A stretch of DNA of 64,000 nucleotides, taken from NCBI GenBank assembly GCA_013399875.1, contig VXAZ01000409.1, positions 116,020 through 180,019 of the forward strand. The letters run 5' to 3'. The number at the start of each line of letters is the position of its first letter. The stretch's first letter is position 1. Positions 12,432-25,500 of this stretch are shown here, piece after piece. The stretch is from Gymnorhina tibicen (taxonomy: Eukaryota; Chordata; Aves; Passeriformes; Artamidae). The notes under the pieces were generated by a model, which worked only from the letters and a program-made list of their open reading frames with translations, searched no databases and had not been told where the DNA came from. Position numbers and translations under genes: made by a program.

Positions 12432-15057
12432 ATACTCCTCCTGCCTGTCAAGTTCTTCTGAATAGCAGCACAACGCTGTGGTGTATCAGTCACCTGTCCC
12501 AGTCTGGTGTCATCTGCATTATACATCTCGTCCCAACCCCTTGATAGGTTTTATGAGATATTTTTGATTAATGTTGAGGATCAAGAGGTTGTCTAATTTG
12601 ATCGCTTCTTGCCAAGTGTGTTTTTCTATGAATCTGTGTCCTAGGTGGCTGCATTTAGTGCATTAATTAATCCCTAAGCTGATCCAACAACATATTGATT
12701 ATCCTGTGTTATTAGAAGCAAAGTGTTCCAACTTGGAGGCCTGGCTGCAGTTCATTTGTTGTACTGGCTATTGTTCGTATACCCAGATGTTGTCTAAGCT
12801 TAGAATTTTGCCTAAGACAAAATAAGAGCTTGGCTCTAGCTGAAGACAGAATGCAGGGAGTCCTTGCTCATTTCCATGACTTCAGTGCATAAGAAACAAA
12901 ACCAGAGATTCAAGTATGAGAAATTACTATCTGTGACAGACTTGGATATTAACCCCCATGAATTTTGATCATCTTCTAATTTCTCTTTTCTGTGAAGGTA
13001 GTGGTGGTTGAGGGTGTGGAGTCACTAAACAGAAAATAAGAAAATACTATAATGTGCTTTATAAACTTGTGGTTAATACAAGCTTACTTTTTATGTAGCT
13101 GATTTTTGGAAATTAATTGCTATTCTTTTAAAAGACACTTCTAATTTGTATAATGTCACATTGATACATTGTCACTGTGTTTTGCATTCTATTTTGAATT
13201 CGACTTCTTGCCTGCCTCTCCTCCCCTGCCCCCATTCAGTCTTTGTGCTAGTTGCTTTTGTCTGGTTTTGTTTTTCTTTACTCCCTTGTTTTTTGCTTTG
13301 TTTGGGTGGAGCATGTGGGATAAAATAACATGCTTGCATTGCCCAATCTAATTTTCATCTCCCTTTCTCTCACTGTAGTCTTTGTCATTAATTATGTCTT
13401 TTTACTTTATTACTTCTGTTCCCTTGGGATGTCTTACCCCAAATTGAAAGCATAACAGTGATATCTAGATGTCCACATAATGAACTTAAGTAATTATGTA
13501 ATCTTATTACTTAATCTCTCATCCTCACTTTTTTCCCCTCATCTCATATTTTTCTGTATGGCATCATACCTAAAATTATGTTGGAATAACTTCAGGATAG
13601 TGCTGCCTTTTTTTTGTTTTTCCTCTCCTTTCCTTCCAAATGTAAAATTTCATTGTGCAGGGATCTAATCTGAAGTACCGAGTACATTAAGCTTCATATT
13701 TCATATTCATCCAGCTGATAAACCTTAAAAAGCACTTGATGATGCAATTGGACCATTTTTAAGGAGAATATACAGATACGTAGTTATCTCACTACAGCTT
13801 TAATTTCTTTGCTTTTTTAGGCTATTCCAGATTATTGCTTTACCCCCACCTCCTATGGTCAGCATTCTAAAAGCCATGAATCCTCACATATTCTCTTAAC
13901 ATTAAGATGTGTTCTGGTGATTTTTGTTATTACCATGCTTAACTTGTAGTGAGAATTGAAAGCTGCTATAAAGAAGCCCTTGTATTTCAGATGAGGAGGG
14001 TCTATTGATCTGGTTTCTCAGTTCCTTTCCTTTATTTCTTTTATATTAAATACATCTCCTTTATTAAATTTTATACCATGTAGATGTTTGTAACAGACTT
14101 GATATAACAGATCTCAGACTTAGTGAAGCCAGCATAAACTAAGCATTTGTTCTTATTTCTAGTTACTGGAAAATATCTTTTCATATTAAAAAAAAATTGG
14201 AATATTGTATTTCTGTGTATGTTACAACTCATTGTATTCTTCCTGCCCCTGTTCTTCAGACTTCCTGCTTGTCAAGTGTATTTGCACTGTAGTATGGGGA
14301 AAAAAAGACACAATAGGGTAGTACAACTAAAGAAAGGTAGTAGAACTTCTGGTTGGGTGGTTTACAAAGACGCTGAAGAGTCACTGTTGTGTAGTTATTC
14401 CTTAAAGAGTGAAAGTAGTGAAGCCTTATGTTATTGTTGTTGTCTTAACTTATGTGAAGCATATCAGCATGTCACACTTGTCTTTTTTGTTTGTTTGTTT
14501 TTAAATGATTTTTGGTCTTCATCACAGCACAGTCCTTTATTTATATATATGTTTCAGATTTGTATAGTTCACTAGTGAAAACAATTTAGATCATAGAAGT
14601 GGTTACATGAAAATTTACATTAAAAAGGAATTAGGATTTTATCATTGCTTGCATGAATGGTTTTGGACAGCCTTGGCATATTTTTGACAAGCTGAAAAGT
14701 ATTATGTGTTCATTTTTAGTTGTTTGTGACTAAATCTTTTGTGCCAGCCTTCAGTGAATAAAATTTGCAAGTTTAGTGTTGCTTAATATAATCAGATCTT
14801 GCAAATAGTTCAATGCAAATCTAGTGTAGCTGTTTAACAACAGGCATTATGACTGTATAGCCAGTATGGCTTCTTAGTTTATGCTTAAGCACTTTTGATT
14901 TATAAGAAGCCTTTTTGCATCATGTGCCCTGAAATGGGAGTGATTTTTTAATGAAATGCATGGATTTTCATTGGTTTCATGTCAGAATCCTTATTTTCTA
15001 TTTCATCCTTATAAAAGTAGAAGATATTTTAATTTGGGTGGGTTTTTTTCTTATTAG

Positions 15058-15105
15058 TATTTATACTAATCTAGAATATTCTATTTATACTAATTTAGAA
15101 GAATT
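15058..15105. repeat. 24-bp tandem duplication
   Basis: TATTTATACTAATCTAGAAT and TATTTATACTAATTTAGAAG begin two head-to-tail copies with a 24-bp period. The sequence is AT-rich and non-coding. Confidence 0.7.
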
Positions 15106-15985
15106 ACTACATAATACACTTAAAAGATTTTGATTATGACTGGAAACTTTCCTTCTGCAAAAACTGGAATTCTCAAAAAATAAAAGAATACTAATGTATA
15201 TGTCTTCAGTAAGACATGGTGTGATTTTCTAGCATAATTTTTAAATGCTAGAAAATGCTAAAATTTTGGGATTAAATACCTTGCCAACTAAAATGGGGAA
15301 GTAAGAACAGTTGAAGTTAAACAGGAGGGAGACTAATGGTTTATGCTGACATACCCTCAGTGTATGAAAGGATAGAAAACTACTCAACTAATGTAAGGCC
15401 GTCTGATGTCAACTGTTCTGGTTGCTGTATTTCCAAAAATAATTTTTAAGTATCTGTTTCCTGAAATGGATATAAAAAGTAGCTAAAGTATGTAAGAAAC
15501 AGATACCTTAATGACATAATGGTTTATTTACAGGTTGAATTAAAAGTAAAATATTCTCCCAGTCTGCAATATGTGCTGAAACAGTTGGTGGTAGTTAATA
15601 AAATTTGCAAACCTTGATTCTTGCTATGTCAGTGTTGGCTTTTTTATTTTTTCCTGCTTGTAAAACACATTGTACTGGTGTTTGATATGTGAAATACTCC
15701 ATACTTTGCATTTTACATAATGAGTAGGTTTTTATATTTCTTCCCATCATGTAAAATATGCTTGAGAGTACATTTTGTATATCAAAATGAAATGTGTCTG
15801 TTTCTAATGCTGTATGCAGGAAAAGGCAGGAAAAGGAGGAATCAACAGAACCAATACAATCTTTACTGGGTTGGGCTAATGCTCATGAGAGAACTTACTA
15901 ATGTATTAAAATGCCTCAATAGGAATTTGCTGAGAACTAATGCTCTAATGTGTTAGTCATCCTTAAGCTCCTTCTGTTTTTACAG

Positions 15986-16410
15986 GTTCTGAAGGATGGC
16001 TGATGCTGGTTTCTGTGATGCCACTTGAAGTCTCCAGCACTGTGGATTTATAAGTAAAGTGCAAATTTAACTGCACAACCCGGGCAGAAAGCATCAGGAG
16101 TTCTACGCCTTTTCAGCTCCCTAAGTGGACAGAAGTACAGTGTCATCTATCAGCAAAGGGAAGATTCTTCAACAGCTTTTTATAGCTAATAATAAAGACA
16201 ACGTTGTATCATCCAGCTTCCTGATTTACAGTACATTGCCTTCCAAGACAGATGGTCTGTCAGAAGCTGGAGGATGCCCGCAGAGCACATAATAATGAAG
16301 TAGTGAAGTGATACTGCTGCTGCTGCCACCTAATTGTCAGGATCACAGCTGATAGAACTGCACTGCCCTTTTTCTGCTCACTTAATCAGGCCAGAAACAG
16401 CAGGGTGGAC
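15986..16410 (+). other. PAM: PAM 5' UTR portion of first recognisable exon
   Basis: CTTCTGTTTTTACAG ends at 15985 and is a good 3' splice site, so the exon probably begins at 15986 and is spliced to an upstream non-coding exon. The UTR holds at least four short upstream ORFs: 15996-16028, 16003-16053, 16252-16311 and 16274-16303. All end before the main start codon. The exact 5' boundary, and whether this is one exon or two, would need transcript data. Confidence 0.65.
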
Positions 16411-16502
16411 ATGGCTGACTTCGTTAACAACCTGCTAATACTGCTTCTTCTGTTTCAAAACATCTGTTTGGGTTTCAGAAGCCCACTTTCAGTCTTCAAG
16501 AG
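16411..16502 (+). CDS. PAM: PAM exon 2 (coding part): start codon, signal peptide, propeptide
   Basis: ATG at 16411 has G at -3 and G at +4, a strong start context. It opens a 30-codon segment whose first part, [17 protein letters not shown], is a short N-region followed by a leucine-rich hydrophobic core typical of a signal peptide. [10 protein letters not shown] follows. It is identical to the mammalian PAM propeptide and ends in the Lys-Arg processing site. The last codon is split (AG|A) across the donor AG|GTGGGT. The N-terminal residues differ from mammals, as expected for a signal peptide. Confidence 0.95.
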
Positions 16503-19500
16503 GTGGGTTATGCAGGAAAATATTGTGTGTTGAATGCATGCAGTCACTATATTACAGAAGTGTGAAAAAGCATGTCCTAGTTAAAAATGTGTTATGGTAT
16601 TTGTTCGGTTTTGATCATTGCTCTGAATTTTTTTCTGCACTTTGAAATGGCACTCTTGTCGTACTGAGGACAGTAACTCATGTTTTATCCATAGGATTGC
16701 TCATTAAAGGTGAGTTTAGAATGATAAAATGGCAATTAATAAAACTTTTTTAGTTACAGCTGTATTTGAGGCTACACAGGGAGTAAATCTTACTTCAGAT
16801 GCTGGAGTTAGCTTGCAGGATAAGATGATGTTTTAACAAGAAAACATCAACTAAGCTGAACAGTCCTGAGAAATTTAGGGGTGGTTTGAATTCAAAATTG
16901 CATAGGTAAACTTTAATGTAGTGTGGACAAGAGAAGTAGCCTCTTAGCTCCTGAAAAAAGGATTTTACTGTTATTGAGGTTGGATACCATGTCACTTCTG
17001 TATACATGAATATACATAGTCAAAACTTGTGTCAGTGTTGCTTCAGTGTTTCTCATGTCTTACCATTCAGTTCTTTACAGTGATTTACATTACTGTTACA
17101 ATTAGTTTATATGTTGCATTCAATACAGAATGTGTGATATTCTGTATTGAAGATGTTGCAAAGTTTACTGTTTTACTTACCTACTTGTAGTAGCATAGAA
17201 TGCTACTATGCTTTATGTAGCAGAGTATGTATGCTAAGTGTATGTATGTATATGTATAAGTATATATTTTATGTAGCAAAGTTTACTGTTTTACTTACCT
17301 ACTTGTAGTAGCATAGAAGTTGCTGTAAATGCCATAGTGTTTGAAGTAAAAGTTGCCCCTTTGCATGTAACTTGATCTGTATAGAATTATAAATCAGGCA
17401 CATTGTCTCAAAAAAAACCTCCAAAAGTGTTGTGAATTAATAGTACTTGACATATTGTAATGAACTAATTCTCCATCTGTACATCCATGTGCCTCAGACA
17501 ATTATTAACAGGTTACTTTTTCAGTTAACATTTTCCAAACTAGTCATCTGATTGCTCAGATCAGGAACTACCTCAGTAAGATGTTTTCCTCAGCTCGTGA
17601 AAGAGTGAAATTTTCAGATCACCCCTGGATCTAGGCAGCATTATCAAATGCTTTATCACTTCTTTACTAGTTCTGTAGACCCTTCTTTTCAGAAAGACAT
17701 AACAAAAATCAATACTTTGAAAAAAATTGAATTGAATTGAATAATTTGAAAAAAATTTTTTTCCTTCTTTTTAAGATATAAAGATACTACCAGATCTCTT
17801 TCCAGTGAATGCCTTGGAAGCGACCAGCCGGTGATTTCTTTTGGTCTGTCAGATTTTGCACTGGACATTCGCATGCCTGGGGTGACACCTAAGCAGGTGA
17901 GAGAATTGCAGTTTTTGCCACTTTCTCTTCTTTTGATAAGCTAGGAAAACAAAGCCTTCCCTACAATATCACTCAAATAAAATGAATAAAAAAATCAGGG
18001 TAACTTTTATAGATACATATCTATGTTCAGAGAAAAGTAGACAACGAAATGTAACCTCAAATGAGAGAAAAATCTTTTCATTGAACTAACTTCATTTGTA
18101 AAATGGTGTTTTCATAAACTGAATTGTTGAAGTTTTATAATGTGAAATATTTCTAGCTGTGCTAGTAAGACATGGAGTTGCAGTTTACACCAAATCTCAG
18201 ATGATGCATCAGTGAATCTAATTACATTAAACTGTACGTTGCTGCAACTTTGGCAAGCTGACAGAAAACAACCAAAAAGCACTTTGAAAGGGGTAGTACT
18301 TCTGACCGAGTATATTTAACTCTCAAAATACTCCATGAAAGCTACTATAAACAAGTTATGATGGTATACTCTTTAGGGTATGAAGTGGATTATATTCTAC
18401 TGAGCCAAGTGAGTAAAAGTGAAGACAGTTAAGATTTTTAAACTTAGCATTAGCATTTTTAAGATTCACATAAAAGTATTGAGATTCCACTGTCATTTTC
18501 ACATCTAATTTCATTAAGCAAGATAAAAAATTACTTTTTTTCTTTTTGCAGTAAGCCATTGCAGGGAATTATATATTTATCATTAAGAGGTCTACATCTC
18601 TTTTAGAGGGCTACAGATGCTTGAAAAGAGCAGTATGTTGTGCTGCAGTAGTTGATGACTCATTGTTGCAGATAGCACTTTCAAAAGGAGTGAAGGGAAA
18701 ATGAGGTTTTCAAGTTATTGGGGTAAACCCCTCTGGAACATGTAATTTAAAGCAAGAGGTGTTATTTCAGCAAGTGCAAAACAGAAATATGGTTTCTGCT
18801 TTCTACAAAGATCTTCTTTGTCTGCAGCAAAATATTAAACATCTCCATCAGAAAGAGTGAAAAGTGCTCTCAATTCATCCAGGTGCACATTTATAATTAT
18901 ATGTTACTGATTTTACTTGAGGAGCCATCAGTTGAACAGCTAGGAAACACATATGAAGAGATCAGTCAGATCAGATTCCTATTAAAAAAAAATTTCATTG
19001 TGTGTTGTGTTGTCAAGGCTGGGGGAAAGGTTGCCAAAACCCCTGCATTTTTTAAATGAGTTACTGGGCATGTGGAAGGGGTGGGAGGGCCAGGTTTTTT
19101 CTTACATTTCATAACTGCAGTTGCTCTATGGTTGCATGAATGGCAACCAATCCCTTACATGACTTAGGACTAGCTGTGCATTATTTTGGCACAGGTACCA
19201 CACATGAACATTCATTGGAAACTGTTTAATTTCTACTGCAGTGTGGAGTATTGCTGCCATTGGCTTTCAAAGTTTGAGTATAAGGTCCTAAATTAGGTTG
19301 TGCTTTTTTTAAGAAAAAAGAAGTCTTCTACTGAACCCAGGTTAAATAGAAAACATAGAATATTTCCTTTTCTGTTTCTAGAAGGCTTTAATATGTTCAC
19401 TGTGTAAATGCATGTAACGACCATACACAAAGGCAGTCACATCAATTTTATCAGTTAACCTTCGTTCATCCTTCCCGTCTTCTAGCAAAAACACCAAAAA

Positions 19501-22500
19501 TGGTTTCTTATCTGCAAATCACTGCTCTGTGTAGTCACATACTGTTATCACCATTGTACCTGTCCTTCGTCAGTTGCATTTAGTTGTTTACACCTATTCA
19601 CAGTGTCTTCTTTTAAATCAAGTTTGAAGTTTTTCATACCAGGAATTTTACCTTCATCTGTTTGGATGTCCGTATGAAAGTGAAAGTCCTGTCAGCTTTT
19701 GAGTTCATGGGTGTAGTGAAATTCCAGTAGGTGATACATTTCCTTTCCTAAACAGCCTTAGAAGTAGGGGAAAAAAAAAGGCTTAAGAAAAAAGAGGTTT
19801 AAAATAGGTAATAGTGTACCTATCAACCTAATAGCCACTTTGATGACCTTATAGCCTGATTTCTGTTACATGTAAATAAATTGTGGCAATGTATTTATTT
19901 CTTGTAGTAGTAAACCAACCATACATTGTCTTTGCCCAAATATCTCAGTAAAGTAGGTGATGTTTTTTCTAGATGGTCCTATTTTATATATTCATTTGTT
20001 TAGTATTCCCACATTCATCTTCAGAAAGTGCAGAGAATTTTGATACTTTGTTTCTATTCTTTAAGTTCTAAATTTTCCCTATGTAAAGGTAATTTCTGTT
20101 CTCTTTTCTTTTAACAGTCTGATACCTACCTCTGCATGTCAGTACCCCTGCCAGTGGATGATGAAGCCTATGTAGGTGAGTATTGGTTAACATTTTCTTT
20201 TTTTTTTCTTTGGCTCATATTAACTTAATCTTTGGACATCAGAATTTCCAAAATGCATTTGTCATGGCTAATGCATAAACAAGCTAGATGGAACTGCTTA
20301 GAGTCAAGAGAACACCGTATCTGAGGAGATTCATGAGTAATAGCAGTTAAGGAGCTGCATGCAGATGCCTCTGGCAGTCAGCACCAAACAGTCCCATTTG
20401 TAAAGTATTGGTTTTCTGTCTGTGGCCGGATACTTAATTCTGCACTACTGAGCAGGCTGTTTATTTACGTGCTGGTACATGCTGTAAATCCTTTGCACTT
20501 ACAGTCAGTGTTGGCTGCAGAAAGATTTTACTTGGAAGGAGAAACCAAACTATCTCCTTTTTTTTTNNNAAAAACCAACTTTTTCCTTTTTTTTTTTTTT
20601 TTTAACGCCATGGCATGAGTAAGATAGCAGGCAAGGAGAAGGAAATACTGTAATACCTTACAAATGTTGTTATTGTATAGATCAGCAGAAGAAGGCCATC
20701 TGCTCAGAAAATCTTTGCAGTACTTGCAATTTTATTGTGCCTTACTATAAACATATAGTTGTTCAGAGAGTGAGAAGGCTTATTGGTTTGGCTGAAGATA
20801 GTTTTGCTATCAGAACATGCTATAAACTGTATAAAAGGAAACAATCTTTTTCTTCCTTTACACTTTTGTTGCATTTTAGGATATCTGCACTTAACAAAAG
20901 TATGGTGGGAATCACGTGTAGTTTTTGATGTAGTGTATTATGAGACTGTTGTTCCATGTGGATTTCCTTGTGGAAATCCCTCAGAAGATAGAATATTGTA
21001 TTTTGATTTTCATGTTGTATTACAGAAACTAAGAAAAATGAGTAAATTTTTTTCCAGTGCTTTCTCTGTATATCTGTTTTGTAAAGAGGTGAGAATCTGA
21101 CCTCACATTTTGGTTGTGAGTATGACCCCAGAAGGAAAGATGAACATAGAAGGGAGTGAGTGTTCACTCTCAAATAAACTATGCTTGCTGTGCTATGTGT
21201 GCAATAGACTCTTCTGCTTTTGTTGATTCATAGAAAGGCAGTACTACTAACTTCTTGCTTAAGCAGTTTTTATTTAGTGTTTCACGGAGTTGAAAATTTC
21301 CATAGTTAGGTTTCCATTATTAGGTTGCTGCACATCTAGTTTTGTTGTTTGTATTAAAGGAACATAAACTTCTTTTGATGGTGTGTATGCTTAAAAGGAC
21401 CTACTGAAAGAATTTGCTTAAAAGTTATGCAGAGTCTCAATGCAAGTCATGCAATGCAACCCATTTTATTTTTTTCTCAAGACCTAAAAGTTTATATATT
21501 CTTCACCCAATTTTTACAGGATTTGGTCACCTTTCCAGTGATCACTGTTCTTGAGTACCCGTCATTACAAAGCAGAATCAGGTCTCTGGAAAGAGACACC
21601 ATTCTAGTTGCTCATGTAGAGCTTTGAAGAGCAAGAGGAACTGGATGAGCAATTTGTAAAAAAACCCAGCTTGTTGTGTGAACATAAAGTTTTCCCATGA
21701 TAGCATACCTTACAAACTCATATTTTTGTATGCTTTAAATAATTTGTATGCTTTAAATAAAGCATATATTTTTATATGCTTTAAAAGCAAAAGAAAATTA
21801 TTGGATTTTTTCCTTTTTTTTTCACTTCCACACGAAATGAATAGGCATATGGTCAGTCTGAAGCATGTGATCATTCCATTTTGCTTCAGTAAAATCACTG
21901 GAAAGTGTTCTTCATGGAAAAGACTCAGGTTGAAGTCTTCATAATCAGCAGAAGTTACATGATCATTAGAAAGAGTAGACTCAATCATACCCACTTGTAG
22001 AAAGAATGTAGAATGACCTACCTTATAAAATATCTGGATAGAAAATTAAATCTTTTCAAGAAAGAGGTTTTTACATTAGGCATCATCACCTAAGAAATTA
22101 GGTGCTCAGTGATGGTTTTCCTTAACTGCTTTGAATATTTTTAAGTGTTGTGAACATACATGTATTTTGTTTTTCTTAAATAAGCATAGAAGATTGGCAC
22201 ACGGAGAATGTTTATTCTTTTTGAAAGGATAGAGTCTATATTTTTATGTTTAAGTTGAATCTGCCTTCATTGCATTGCCAATAAATGGTGTAATTAAGTT
22301 TCCTTTAAATATACTGTTTTGCTTTGTGACAAAAACAATGGAAAACTATCATATGAACTGTCACTGGGTTGCTGTTTAGTGATGTGTTGAGAAGACAGTG
22401 TGTGTTCTGAAGAGCTTCAACATGAGGATGTGTGAATACACATAACTGACACAATAAACTGGGTTCCTGAGACAGTTTGATGGTAAAGCTACGTGTTCTG

Positions 22501-25500
22501 CCTTCAGTTTATTTCCTGAGTAAATGCCTTGTGTTTTGTTTCCTTTTATGATTTAAAAGGACATTTTTATGACCAAGTATCTTTATGATTTCACCAAGAC
22601 TTGCTAGTTAGTTCCTTTTTTTTAACTTTGCTTTCCTATTTTACCATTGTTTCTTCCCTCTTCCAAGACATTGTGGAAGAGGAGGCTCTGTTATGGAACC
22701 TGCAGCAAGATATTTTTATTGCATATTGGTGAAATATAAGGGCCTTGGAATAGAGAGCTTCTTTTTTAGTGTTGTAGGTGGGCAGTACTACATTTGTTAA
22801 TAAGCAGAAAATTTTTCTGTAACATTTTTTCAGTATTTTTATTAAATTTGTATTTAAGGACTTTGAATTCAGACTTCAACTTTGCTATTTCCCTAATGGA
22901 AACTGGTAAACATTCATGCTTGCACAGAGACAGTGGAGATGACTTTGTACTTCAGAACTGGAGGGATATCGTACCAGAATTCACAAACTTGTTCAGAGTC
23001 AGTTCTCAGACATTATCAGAGGAAGGAATCAATCAAACTTACTTAATGAAATGTCACCAGCTAGAAGTAGAATTAGAGCAGGTTTTGCCCTACGGGTCTT
23101 TTTCAGGCATGCATCTGTATATTTTGGCAGATGCTGTTTTCTGTATTATGTTCTTTAGTGGAGGGGTCAGACTGTCAAGGCTGAGATTTCTGTTTGAACC
23201 GCTTGTTGTTTCTCTGCCCCAAAGGGCTGTAAATGACTAACAAATCAGGTTAAGGGGTGTGGTTTTCTGTGAGGTGAGTTGATGTACATTTAGGTTTGTG
23301 TTAGGAACATACCTTTTGTTCCTGTGAAGTGAAATGGCTGTCAGATTAATATAGAACCTGTTATTACTGAGTGAGATTAATATGTAATTTTTCAAGAAAG
23401 TATTGCTCCAATTATATTTTTAAAACATATCATTATGGTTTTCTTCTTCTGCATCATGTTTGATTAATGTTTATTAATAAGTAGCCAAACCAGAAACTCA
23501 GTTGAGTCTTTAATGGTGCAAGCGTTGGTAAAAATCAGTTTTCCATTATTAAGCTGTAGAGATAGCTAAAGGGTGCTCTACAGACACTCATAAAAGCTGA
23601 GTCTGACAGCAGGCCACTCAACCAAAAAACTTGACTGTCATCTTCACTTGCTTACATTAATTCACATGGGTGACCAGTAAATAAATGTCTTTTTCTTACT
23701 GACTTGTAAGTCCTAGATTGTGCTGTGGAAATTAAATTGAGCCTTCTATGTTCAGCAACACAGATTGAGGTAATTAGATGGTTTATTGCTTTTCATCCAT
23801 AAATGACTCTGTGAAGCTCTAGATTTGTTACTTTATTACAGCATGTATAAACTTTCCTATTGCCAAGTGTCTTAGGTTACAATAAAAGATGTAACCAAAA
23901 GTATGTATTCTATTATCATCTTGACAAGCTGTTAAAGCAGGTGGGGCTCGGCTCGTTATCCCCTACCATGACTCATCCTTGATAACTCCCTCCGGGAGCT
24001 ATCTCTGTTTAATGGGCTATCAAGGACCCACAGCATGACTCATAGAATTACATCATCCCATTGTGAGATGCTCCACCCAGGGGGAGGAACCAAGCATTTC
24101 CATGTGGATATAATCTGGAGTTTGGAACAGCACAAGCAGCCTTATCTACTGGGTTTCTAGAGGACAAGAGCTATACAACCACCACTGGACTTTCCAAGGA
24201 GGACCAGACCTTTTCTACAAGATCACCGCTTCAACAGAACCCCTTCAAAGAGAACTGCAGCTATGACCTAATCGGACTGCTACCACCACCCTGCCCAGCA
24301 GGGTGTCAGATCATATCCTGACTCTTGTCAGGTTAAGCTAGTATTTTTGTATTATTTCTTTGTTATATATATATATATTAGTAAAGAACTGTTACTCCTA
24401 TTTCTCATATAATTTCAAAATTATAATAATTTGTAGGGAAGGGGCTTGCATTTTCCATCCCAAGGGAGGCTCCTGCCTTCCTTGGCAGACACCTGTCTTT
24501 TAAACCAAGACACCAAGCAATGATATGTTCACTCTATTGGAGGCCTCTAATGTCTCCCTAAGTTGCCAATCTCCAGACACTGAATTCTTGATAAATTTCT
24601 TTAAAGTTAATTCTGTGATACAGAGGACAGTAATATTAAAAAAAAAAATCAATCAACTTTATTTAATTGAATTGTTATTTGTAAAGATTAACTTCTTAGA
24701 AGTTAGTTTTTTAAATACCTATCTTAAGTACACACTGTTAAGGTTAAACTGGTGTCATGTTCTGTCCATTCCACTTTGTCTTTGAGTTTGTGGTTCTAAG
24801 TAGTACTTGATCAAGAAATTAAGTCAGACTGCAATTTAGTATGTGTACGAAAACTGCTACTGTATTTTAGTAGTCATTTGTATCACTTCTCTATGCATTA
24901 AAAAAATTAACTGTTGAGTAATCTTCTGTTCATTACTGTAAAATGTGGAGGCTGTCAACTAGGAAAATAGGACTTTTGTTTGATATTTCTTAAGCTTTTG
25001 GTAGTGACAGTTCCCAGCACAGGAAGGATATGGACCTGTTGCAGCAAGTCCAGAGGAGGGACACAAAGATGGTAAGAAGGATGGAGCACCTCTGCCATGG
25101 GGAAAGGCTAAGAGAATTGGGATTGTTCAGGAGACGAGAAGGCTTCTGGGTGACCTAATTGTGGCCTTCCAGTACCTGAAGGGAGCCCACAAGAAAGATG
25201 AGGAGAGACTTTTTACAAGAGCATGGAGTGACAAGATAAGGGGGCTTGAAACAAGACGATCTTTAAGGTCGCTTCAAACTCTGGCTACTTTCTCATTCTG
25301 TGACAGGGACTGCATTTGGCTTGAATTCCACATTAATCTCTATGGCTTTTTCAACGCAGGATTTTTTAGATGGATGTTTTGTTTGTTTCTTTCAACCTTT
25401 TCTTTGGAAAGTTATATGCCTGGGTGTGCTGCTAAGAAAATAGCCGTATAGGAGCCATACCGTAACCACCTGTACAAAGCTCTTTTAAGCACATAGGCTG

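Larger units (their letters stand above)
1..15985 (+). other. Probable PAM intron 1 (or 5' flank), repeat-rich, no coding exon seen
   Basis: No stretch here reads as a conserved protein, and the open frames present are short or lie in transposon fragments. Because the exon at 15986 begins right after a polypyrimidine tract and AG, and mammalian PAM has a non-coding first exon far upstream, this is most likely the end of intron 1. I see no convincing CpG-island promoter. Recognisable contents are CR1 and LTR fragments and small tandem repeats, listed separately. The stretches 350-2120, 2205-3160, 3230-4165, 7090-8250, 9115-11790 and 12545-15985 are otherwise AT-rich sequence in which I recognise nothing. 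Confidence 0.55.

Noticed and set aside
14147..14575. 142-codon open frame as a coding exon
   Set aside because: It has low-complexity hydrophobic composition and no recognisable domain, and it lies in AT-rich non-coding sequence upstream of the first PAM exon.
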